Below, in pieces: positions 17,202-23,432 of a DNA stretch of 26,928 bases. The translations under genes were made by a program, and so were the position numbers. The notes beneath the pieces were generated by a model. It saw nothing but the letters and a program-made list of their open reading frames with translations. It did no database searches and was not told the DNA's origin. Numbering within the stretch: position 1 is the first letter of the stretch; every line of letters begins with the position of its first letter. Source of the DNA: JALXDT01 sp964634755 (GTDB taxonomy: Bacteria > Acidobacteriota > Aminicenantia > JAMOAD01). The stretch spans positions 1 to 26,928 of the forward strand of contig CAZWJH010000025.1 of the NCBI GenBank assembly GCA_964634755.1. The letters run 5' to 3'.

Positions 17202-17342
17202 TTTTCAGGTAGGTCTTCCGGCTCATGGATCATCCCCTCTTCCGCCTTCCCATCCCAAAGGACAGTGGCTATTGGAAAGAGTCCCCATTCACGGCTGCGG
17301 GGGCAGCGGAGGCTTTTACCTCTCTTCCCTGACTCCTGAAAT
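17202..17342 (-). promoter_or_regulatory. Cobalamin (adenosylcobalamin-type) riboswitch
   Basis: On the minus strand the conserved cobalamin blocks occur in order: GGGAAGAGAGGTAAAAGCC, CCGCTGCCCCCGCAGCCGTG, AGCCACTGTC, GGGATGGGAAGGCGG and GAGCCGGAAGACCTACC (the B12 box). The P1 helix is closed by TTTCAGG (17341-17335) with CCTGAAA (17209-17203). It sits just downstream of its own promoter and upstream of the BtuB-type receptor, which is expected to be shut off when the coenzyme is abundant. Confidence 0.95.
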
Positions 17343-17348
17343 CAGATT

Positions 17349-17377
17349 ATTATATCACTCCTAAAACACTCTTACAA
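17349..17377 (-). promoter_or_regulatory. Promoter of the riboswitch-btuB transcript
   Basis: On the minus strand TTGTAA (17377-17372), a 17-bp spacer and TATAAT (17354-17349) predict a start near 17342, exactly where the P1 helix of the riboswitch begins. The -35 box overlaps the left arm of the hairpin at 17370-17410. Confidence 0.7.
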
Positions 17378-17410
17378 ATGAGACTTTCTGACCCGAAATC
17401 TCGAGTAAGA
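17370..17410. other. Bulged hairpin upstream of the btuB riboswitch promoter
   Basis: An imperfect inverted repeat: TCTTAC (17370-17375) pairs with GTAAGA (17405-17410), GAGA with TCTC, then a single bulged C, TTTC with GAAA, and a six-base loop TGACCC. It overlaps the -35 box of the minus-strand promoter, so an operator or RNA hairpin are both possible. No matching regulator is known to me. Confidence 0.4.
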
Positions 17411-17498
17411 AAAGGGAAAACAGTGGTAATGGAAAAGCCCCGAAGCTTCAAAGCTGAGTTTGGTATCTTTTTTTACGAAAACAAAATATAATAAATAA

Positions 17499-17630
17499 CA
17501 AATCACTAAAATTAGCCTCGAAACTCGCAAAAGCTTAAGGGCTTTCTTGGCTATAAGCCCAAAAAGCTGCCAGATAAGCTGGAATAGCTGAGAGCTGCTC
17601 GGCTTTTTGGACTCGCTTATTCGAGTTTTT
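17499..17630 (+). ncRNA. Candidate structured RNA or leader attenuator
   Basis: No ORF covers this segment, yet its core (17539-17610) is about 50% G+C in an AT-rich genome and has nested complementarity. GGGCTT (17539-17544) pairs with AAGCCC (17555-17560), CCAAAAAGC (17559-17567) with GCTTTTTGG (17602-17610), CCAG (17570-17573) with CTGG (17579-17582), and AAACTCG (17521-17527) with CGAGTTT (17622-17628). ACTCG-loop-CGAGT followed by TTTT (17611-17630) looks like a weak terminator and competes with the outer helix. A TATAAT at 17487-17492 could start it, though no -35 box is visible. I do not recognise a known RNA family. Strand and function are inferred. Confidence 0.35.
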
Positions 17631-17744
17631 GGATCCTGATAAAAGGAGAAGAAAGTAATTTTTTTTTTTGCGTAGCAGAGAGAAGAGTTAAAAATAGCGA
17701 GGGGTTATAATTGACTAATTAGAATTAAAAGGGTAAACTAAAAG
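17631..17744. other. Gene-free spacer before the LPS core operon
   Basis: This stretch holds an 11-base T run (17659-17669) and a TATAAT at 17706-17711 with no matching -35. The last 34 bases contain the predicted promoter of the next gene. Together with 17343-17498, which holds the riboswitch promoter, the hairpin at 17370-17410 and a short unpaired-looking A/T-rich stretch, nothing protein-coding is seen. Confidence 0.5.
17711..17739 (+). promoter_or_regulatory. Predicted promoter of the heptose operon
   Basis: TTGACT (17711-17716), a 17-bp spacer and TAAACT (17734-17739, 4/6) lie five bases before the ATG at 17745. That would give a leaderless mRNA. The -10 box is weak, so the call is tentative. 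Confidence 0.4.
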
Positions 17745-18584
17745 ATGAAAGACAAAGATTATGACATCTTAGAGATAAGCGAAAAGGACATTTTTAACCA
17801 GCTCCAATATTCAGAAGGTTCGTCTCTGTTTTTAAATAGATACACATTAAAAGAGATGTTTCTTTTTATAGAAAGACTTGGCCTCGTGAAAAAGGCTAAT
17901 AAACTTGGGTTTAAAGAACTGAAAATAGAGATAGAACCTCTTGATGTAGCTCTTCAAAGGCTTTCCATTTATGATAAATTTAAGAATAAAAATCATCTTA
18001 TAGTGGATCTGGAGATAAAAATAGAAAATTTTGCCCCCACAGATGAGATGAAAGCGTTTTTTGGAGAGCAAAGATTAAAATTTCTTACAATAGAATGGCT
18101 AACTCTTCAGAATCCTAAAGCAAGATTTACGGAAAAAAGAAAGCAGTTACCGGGGCAGAAATATCCAGGTTTGGGAATAAAAAGAGAATTGTATATTCTT
18201 TTTAGAGTACTTGCAAAGGAGCTTGAGGTAGATGGAATCCAGGCAAAACCTCAGTTTTTCCATAATGCAATGATGTATAAAGATTACTTCAGGTTTCTGC
18301 ATCCGGAAAAGGAAGGGGAATTCAGAGCTCTTTATGAGAAATTTGTAGAAGAATTAGGTTTTGTAAATTTAGCATGGGCTGTTTATAGAGATTGCATCAG
18401 GTATGGACTTTTTAGTAAAACATACATGTGGAAGTGTGGTTCTCAGATTTTTCCGATTAGAAAGAGAATTTTGGAATACTTTGAGAGTGAAAATTATAGA
18501 AAAAAAGTTGAAGACTCGAAAAAAAGATGGAAAAAAATTCTCAAGCTTAAAAAAAGCTGTCTTGCCAAGATAGAAGATATCTGA
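17745..18584 (+). CDS. Protein of unknown function, first gene of the ADP-heptose operon
   Basis: I do not recognise this 279-residue protein with confidence. It has no signal peptide or membrane helix. A stretch around 115-150 reads LTIEWLTLQNPKARF, then LPGQKYPGLGIKREL; the Gly-rich part resembles motif A of GNAT acetyltransferases (R/Q-x-x-G-x-G), followed by a helix and QFFHNAMMYKDYFRFLHP, which could fit the later part of that fold. The last 40 residues are Lys-rich and charged. Three bases separate it from the HldE-kinase gene, implying a role near LPS core or sugar metabolism, but that is context only. An acetyltransferase-like fold is a weak inference. Confidence 0.6.
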   Translation: MKDKDYDILEISEKDIFNQLQYSEGSSLFLNRYTLKEMFLFIERLGLVKKANKLGFKELKIEIEPLDVALQRLSIYDKFKNKNHLIVDLEIKIENFAPTDEMKAFFGEQRLKFLTIEWLTLQNPKARFTEKRKQLPGQKYPGLGIKRELYILFRVLAKELEVDGIQAKPQFFHNAMMYKDYFRFLHPEKEGEFRALYEKFVEELGFVNLAWAVYRDCIRYGLFSKTYMWKCGSQIFPIRKRILEYFESENYRKKVEDSKKRWKKILKLKKSCLAKIEDI

Positions 18585-18587
18585 TAT

Positions 18588-19598
18588 ATGGAAAATTTAA
18601 AAAAAATAGTAAGGGCTTTTAAAAGTGTTAAGGTTTTAGTGGTTGGCGATCTGGTATTGGATAAGTATATTTATGCAACAACATCAAGAGTTTCAAGAGA
18701 AGCTCCTATTCTTGTGCTTGAAGAGGATTTTGTTGAATATAAACTTGGGGGAGGAGGAAACACTGTAAGAAACTTTAAAGATTTAGGTGTTCAAGTTAAT
18801 ATTCTCTCAGTAGTTGGAGAAGATGAGGAGGGAGAAAAAATAAAAAATCTTTTAGTAGATAGTGGAATTCCAGATTCCATGATACTTAAAACAAAAAAGT
18901 TTAAAACACCTTTGAAAACAAGAGTTCTTGCCGGTGAGACAAATACTAGAAAACAGCAGGTTTTTAGAATAGATAGGGGTAAAAGGACAGACAATCTTCC
19001 TAAAAAGTTTTTTGAGATTTTGGATTCAATCTATAAGGATTATGATGTTATTATATTTTCAGATTATGGATATGGTATTAGCTCGTATAAAGTTTTAAAG
19101 AAACTTAAGAAGAATAAAAGTGATTTACCTCCTATTTTTGTTGATTCAAGGTTTGAACTTTTTAAATTTAAAAGTATTACAACAGCTACTCCGAACATAA
19201 CAGAAGCTTATGAATCTGCTAATTTAAAGATAAAAAACAATAATTTGCAAAGAGTAGGGAAAAAGCTTCTGGCAATTACGCAAGCTGATGCTATTCTTAT
19301 AACTTTGGGTTCTGAAGGAATGTATCTTATAGAAAGGAATCTAAATGAATATAAAATTCCTATTTTTGGAGATAGAAATATTGTTGATGTTACCGGAGCA
19401 GGGGACACTGTTATTTCTGTGTTTGCTTCTTCATGGGTAATTGCTAAAAATTTTTTCAAAGCAGCAATCCTTTCCAATGTCGCTGGTGCTTTAACAGTAA
19501 TGAAAGCAGGAGCATCAACAATAGCAATGGAGGAACTTATAAATGGAATTAACAAGTACAAAGATAAAATCTCTGAACTCTTTAAAAGGTATAGTTAA
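18588..19598 (+). CDS. rfaE1: D-glycero-beta-D-manno-heptose-7-phosphate kinase (HldE kinase half / RfaE1)
   Basis: A PfkB/ribokinase-family kinase that phosphorylates heptose-7-phosphate at C1 on the way to ADP-L-glycero-D-manno-heptose for the LPS inner core. The 336 residues show VVGDLVLDKYIYATTSRVSREAP, typical of HldE N-domains, the glycine motif LGGGGNTVRNFKDLG, and the ATP/catalytic motif DVTGAGD (267-273, with Asp273 as likely base). E. coli has one bifunctional HldE; here the kinase is a separate protein. It starts three bases after the preceding gene, and its last 56 bases overlap rfaE2 in another frame. Confidence 0.92.
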   Translation: MENLKKIVRAFKSVKVLVVGDLVLDKYIYATTSRVSREAPILVLEEDFVEYKLGGGGNTVRNFKDLGVQVNILSVVGEDEEGEKIKNLLVDSGIPDSMILKTKKFKTPLKTRVLAGETNTRKQQVFRIDRGKRTDNLPKKFFEILDSIYKDYDVIIFSDYGYGISSYKVLKKLKKNKSDLPPIFVDSRFELFKFKSITTATPNITEAYESANLKIKNNNLQRVGKKLLAITQADAILITLGSEGMYLIERNLNEYKIPIFGDRNIVDVTGAGDTVISVFASSWVIAKNFFKAAILSNVAGALTVMKAGASTIAMEELINGINKYKDKISELFKRYS

Positions 19599-20031
19599 AA
19601 GCCTTAAAAAAGAGGAAAAAACAATAGTCCTTACTAACGGAGCTTTTGATCTTCTTCATTATGGCCACATTGTTTATCTCAAAAAGGCAAAAGGGCTTGG
19701 GGATGTTTTGATCGTTGCAATAAACAGTGATTTCTCTGTAAAAAAACTCAAAGGGGAAAAAAGACCAATAATGAATGAAAAGGAAAGAAGTCTTTTAGTT
19801 GCTTCTCTTAATGTTGTAGATTATGTGGTGGTTTTTGAGGAGGAGACAGTGAGAAATATACTTAAGGAATTAAAACCACACTTTCATGTGAAAGGACCTG
19901 ATTATACAGTGGAAACGGTTGCTGAAAGCAAATTTTCCGATTCTCTTGGAATTAAAACTATTATTGTAGGAGAGAAAAAGGAACATTCTACTACTGATAT
20001 AATAAAAAAGATAGAGGGGCTTTATGGATAA
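19543..20031 (+). CDS. rfaE2: D-glycero-beta-D-manno-heptose 1-phosphate adenylyltransferase (RfaE2)
   Basis: This enzyme transfers AMP to heptose-1-phosphate to give ADP-heptose. The 162 residues show the nucleotidyltransferase motif TNGAFDLLHYGHIVYL with HxGH at 39-42 and the C-terminal EKKEHSTTDIIKKI, corresponding to the ISSTxI signature. The ATG at 19543 lies inside rfaE1 (56-base overlap) and is preceded by a perfect GGAGG (19529-19533) nine bases upstream; no other in-frame ATG exists before the catalytic motif, so the overlap is real. Its end overlaps the glycosyltransferase gene by eight bases. Confidence 0.92.
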   Translation: MELTSTKIKSLNSLKGIVKSLKKEEKTIVLTNGAFDLLHYGHIVYLKKAKGLGDVLIVAINSDFSVKKLKGEKRPIMNEKERSLLVASLNVVDYVVVFEEETVRNILKELKPHFHVKGPDYTVETVAESKFSDSLGIKTIIVGEKKEHSTTDIIKKIEGLYG

Positions 20032-21046
20032 AATAGTAATTGTGAAGCTTAGTTCTTTAGGAGATATAATTCACACTCTTCCTGCTTTTAAATTATTAAG
20101 GGAAAATTTTCCTTCTTCGGAAGTTATCTGGATAGTGGAAGAGAGTGGAAGGGAAATTCTTGAAATGGTGGATGGAATTGACAAAATCTATACAATAGAC
20201 ACGAAGGAGCTGAGAAGAGGGAAAAAAGTTGTAAAAAATATCTCAAAAATCAGGAAATTAAAAAGAATAAAAGCGGATATTCTTTTTGATTTTCAGGGAA
20301 CGATGAAATCTGCCGTGGTAACCTCTTTAATTAACTCAAAAAGAAAAGTTGGGTTTTCAAAGAAAAATTTAAAAGAAAAGACATCCCTATTTTTTTATAA
20401 GGAGACAGTTTCTTATTTTGAAGAGACAGAGCATGTTATAAGGAAAAATATTCATCTTCTTTCTTCTCTTAATATATATGCAAGCACTTTCTCTTTTCCC
20501 TCTTTCAAATATACAAAAAAGTTAAAAAATGATGTTAAAGAAAAAATGAAGGAAATAGATATGGGGAAAGTAATTATTCTTAATGTAGGAGGGGGATGGG
20601 AAACAAAAAGGCTTGATGTGAAAAAGTGGATAGATATAGCGAAAGGTATTGTTTATAGAAACTTTATTCCCCTTATTTTATGGGGGAATGATTTTGAAAA
20701 AAAAGATGCTGCAAAGGTGGCATTGGAATCCGGCGCTCTTCTTTCCCCCCCTTTCACTCTCAAGGAGCTTTTTCCTTTAATACAGGATTCTTTGCTTTTA
20801 GTAAGCGGGGACACTCTTCCTCTTCATATTGCAGAGGCTGTAAAAACCCCAACAGTTAGTTTTTTTGGCCCTACTCTTCCTTCAAGAAATGGGCCCGTAA
20901 ACCCAATTTCAGAAGTCATTCTCTATGAGCTAAAATGTTCCGGTTGTTTTAAAAGAAAATGTTCAAATCCGATTTGCATGAATAGAATTAAGTCAACAGA
21001 TATTCTAAAAAAGGTGGATTTGATTCTTTCTAAAATACAAAAATAA
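20024..21046 (+). CDS. Glycosyltransferase family 9 protein (heptosyltransferase, WaaC/WaaF type)
   Basis: This enzyme uses ADP-heptose to extend the LPS inner core on the cytoplasmic face of the inner membrane. The 340 residues begin MDKIVIVKLSSLGDIIHTLPA, the family N-terminus with the conserved Gly-Asp, and carry NVGGGWETKRLDVKKW and SGDTLPLHIAEAVKTPTVSFFGPT, the donor-binding C-terminal region. A Cys-rich tail (C-x-x-C, then C and C-M) is shared with many family 9 enzymes. It sits directly after the ADP-heptose synthesis genes, which supports a heptosyltransferase I role; WaaC versus WaaF cannot be settled here. GAGGGG lies just before the ATG. Confidence 0.88.
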   Translation: MDKIVIVKLSSLGDIIHTLPAFKLLRENFPSSEVIWIVEESGREILEMVDGIDKIYTIDTKELRRGKKVVKNISKIRKLKRIKADILFDFQGTMKSAVVTSLINSKRKVGFSKKNLKEKTSLFFYKETVSYFEETEHVIRKNIHLLSSLNIYASTFSFPSFKYTKKLKNDVKEKMKEIDMGKVIILNVGGGWETKRLDVKKWIDIAKGIVYRNFIPLILWGNDFEKKDAAKVALESGALLSPPFTLKELFPLIQDSLLLVSGDTLPLHIAEAVKTPTVSFFGPTLPSRNGPVNPISEVILYELKCSGCFKRKCSNPICMNRIKSTDILKKVDLILSKIQK

Positions 21047-21052
21047 AGAATA

Positions 21053-21081
21053 TTGGAGTGAATAACCGCTCTATTTATGAT
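21053..21081 (+). promoter_or_regulatory. Predicted promoter of the TPR-ispE operon
   Basis: TTGGAG (21053-21058), 17 bp and TATGAT (21076-21081, 5/6) place the transcript start about five bases before the ATG at 21093. There is no Shine-Dalgarno. The -35 box is weak (3/6). Confidence 0.4.
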
Positions 21082-21092
21082 AAAATCCAACT

Positions 21093-23432
21093 ATGAGAAT
21101 CGTACTTTTTTTAAATTTTTTACTGCTTTTGAATCCCGTAAAAAATCTAAATATTTATTTTAATTATGGATGGGCAACTTTCTTGGAAAATATAGGGGAA
21201 GTGGAAAAAGCAAGAGAGACTCTCTTAAAAGTAGGAAACAAGGATTTTTTTTATTATATTAAATTAGGAGAGCTTGAGACAATTGATTATGAAAAAGCCA
21301 TAAAATATTTTAAAAAAGCGGAAGAAATAAATGGTGATAATAAGCGATTGTTAAGAGATATGGGGAAGGTTTACTTTTTTAAGTTTATGAAAGAGGGAAG
21401 AGGAGAAGATCTTGAAAATGCAAAAAAATACCTTTCTCTATATCTGGAAAAAGTTCCTGATGATTTTCTTTCAACTTATTTTTACGGCGAAGCATTAAAG
21501 TATTCAGGAAAATACGAAGAGGCTGTTAATATCTTATTTAAATCTTATTCTTTAAATACAAAAGTTAAAGCTATTTTTGATGAAATTACTCTTCTTAAAT
21601 TAAAGTTAAAAGATTATGGTTGGTTGCTATCAAATTTTAAAAAGATAAATAGCAATGAAATAAAAGGAAAAGTAGCAGCGAGCCTTCTAGACACAGCTAT
21701 TAATAAAAAAAAGAAAGATCTTTTGAAAGAAATAGATCTTTACTCTCCAATTGTAGAAAGTACAGTGCTCGGAGGCAATGTTGAGCTAATTGAAAAAGGT
21801 CTCCGCCTGTGGTTTAAAATGGGGGAGCACGAAAAAATTGCAAAATTTATCGAAGAGAATAGATTGATTGAAAAATCATTGGGAATTAAGAGGTTTTACC
21901 TTTTTTCCCTTTTTTATAATAAAAAATACAGAAAACTTTTGCCCCTTTTGAAAGAAAGTTTAAGTAATAATGAAGATTTGCCTTTTACTGATTACTTTTT
22001 AGCAAGATATTATTTTGTGTTTGGGTGTTATAGAGCTTCTCATTTTTATTTGCATCGGGGGGAGCTTCCCTCCTTTATTAACCCCGAGTTTCTTAAAATT
22101 TTTTCTTTTGATGTGGATTTGTCATACTTTCTTGAAACTCAAAACAAAGAAAAGTTAAAAGAGCTTTTAAATGGAAAGAAAGATTTTTCAAAGTTTTCTG
22201 ATAGTTTAAAATTAAAAATTTTTAAAGCAGCTTTAATAGTAGGAAAAGAGGAAATCATTAACTCTTTTAAAGATAACTCTGAAGAATTCAGAGCTCTGTT
22301 TATAATAAACACAGATTGTGATTTAAAAAAGCTGAAGAATTTGATGCTTTCAAAAAAAGCACTAATTCCATTTGTTTTTAAAACTCTTCTTGAGTTTAAT
22401 AAAACAGAATACGTGAAAAGATTAATCCTATCTCTTTCTCCAAAAGTTTTGAAAAACAGCTATAGGTTTTTTCTTTATGGAAGGTACTATGAAAAAAAGA
22501 ACAAAATTACAAAATCTTTATATTATTTTAAAAAAGCTATTGAGGAAGAGCCAGATAATATAAGTTATATAAATTATTATGTTTACTATGCTCTCACAAA
22601 GAATGAAAAAATAAAGGGGATTAAAAAGTATATTGAAAATTTGAAAAAATCGGAGTCACCTGCTATACAGGATACAGTGGGGTATTTTTATTACAAAGAA
22701 GGGGATTTTAAAAAGGCAGAAAAGTACTTTAAGAAAGCGCTGGAAGTGCTTTCCGAAGATGTGGAGATAAAACTTCATCTTGCTGACCTGTACTTTAGAA
22801 CGCAGAATTACAGAAAAGCAAAAACCACATACGAAAGTGTTTTGAGCAAGCGTTCTTGTCCATATAAAAAGTTTGTAAAAAAACAGGCTTATATTTTGTC
22901 CAAACTTAGGAAACTTAAAACTCTTGTAAAGAAAGTGAACTCTTTTCAAGCTCTTTATTCCGCGAAAATTTATGTTAATAAAAAGATATCGCCTTTTAGA
23001 ATAAAACTTTATTATGAAAGAGATAAAAGATTTATCTTAAAGCTTTACCGCTTTCCAATGACAGAATTTGCAGAGCTTTATAAAAGCGGTGATAATTATG
23101 TTTTATTAAACAAGAGAAAAAAATTATTTTACATAGGGTCTTTCAAGGAAATAATGAATTTCTTAATAGGCTTAAAGACTTCAGAAAAAGAATTTCTTTA
23201 TTATCTTGGAATAAATTATGATTATAATCTGGAATATGAAAATAAATATATAAAGGTAGATTCTTATAACCAAGGGTTCCCAAAAAAAATACAGGTAAAA
23301 AAAGGGGATTTTTTATTAAGGATAAAGCTTTTAAAATTTAAGATAAATCGACCAAAAGCATACAATCCGCCAAGATTGGACAAATATAAAGAGGTCTTTG
23401 ATATGAAGGAGTGTTTTAATGAACAGGATTGA
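21093..23432 (+). CDS. TPR-repeat protein with LolB-like C-terminal domain
   Basis: The 779 residues start with a hydrophobic N-terminus (about 1-18) that reads as a signal peptide or anchor without a lipobox Cys. Helical TPR-type repeats follow to about residue 600, clear ones being EKAIKYFKKAEEING, KSLYYFKKAIEEEPDN and KKAEKYFKKALEVL. The last 160 residues change to beta-rich sequence: FQALYSAKIYVNKKISPFRIKLYY, then RFILKLYRFPMTEFAELYKSGDNY. That pattern resembles the LolA/LolB lipoprotein-carrier fold. In gammaproteobacteria lolB sits directly before ispE and prs, as here. A role in lipoprotein or lipid delivery to the outer membrane is inferred, and a plain periplasmic scaffold remains possible. 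Confidence 0.7.
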   Translation: MRIVLFLNFLLLLNPVKNLNIYFNYGWATFLENIGEVEKARETLLKVGNKDFFYYIKLGELETIDYEKAIKYFKKAEEINGDNKRLLRDMGKVYFFKFMKEGRGEDLENAKKYLSLYLEKVPDDFLSTYFYGEALKYSGKYEEAVNILFKSYSLNTKVKAIFDEITLLKLKLKDYGWLLSNFKKINSNEIKGKVAASLLDTAINKKKKDLLKEIDLYSPIVESTVLGGNVELIEKGLRLWFKMGEHEKIAKFIEENRLIEKSLGIKRFYLFSLFYNKKYRKLLPLLKESLSNNEDLPFTDYFLARYYFVFGCYRASHFYLHRGELPSFINPEFLKIFSFDVDLSYFLETQNKEKLKELLNGKKDFSKFSDSLKLKIFKAALIVGKEEIINSFKDNSEEFRALFIINTDCDLKKLKNLMLSKKALIPFVFKTLLEFNKTEYVKRLILSLSPKVLKNSYRFFLYGRYYEKKNKITKSLYYFKKAIEEEPDNISYINYYVYYALTKNEKIKGIKKYIENLKKSESPAIQDTVGYFYYKEGDFKKAEKYFKKALEVLSEDVEIKLHLADLYFRTQNYRKAKTTYESVLSKRSCPYKKFVKKQAYILSKLRKLKTLVKKVNSFQALYSAKIYVNKKISPFRIKLYYERDKRFILKLYRFPMTEFAELYKSGDNYVLLNKRKKLFYIGSFKEIMNFLIGLKTSEKEFLYYLGINYDYNLEYENKYIKVDSYNQGFPKKIQVKKGDFLLRIKLLKFKINRPKAYNPPRLDKYKEVFDMKECFNEQD

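Noticed and set aside
16989..17364. Open frames across the btuB start and riboswitch region
   Set aside because: They cover the conserved cobalamin riboswitch and the receptor's signal peptide on the other strand; no ribosome site or recognisable protein.
17411..17480. Possible second riboswitch (AAAGCCCC-type sequence before a T run)
   Set aside because: I compared it by eye with cobalamin, c-di-GMP and glycine consensus blocks and found too few conserved positions; the only local stem is AGCT-TCAA-AGCT.
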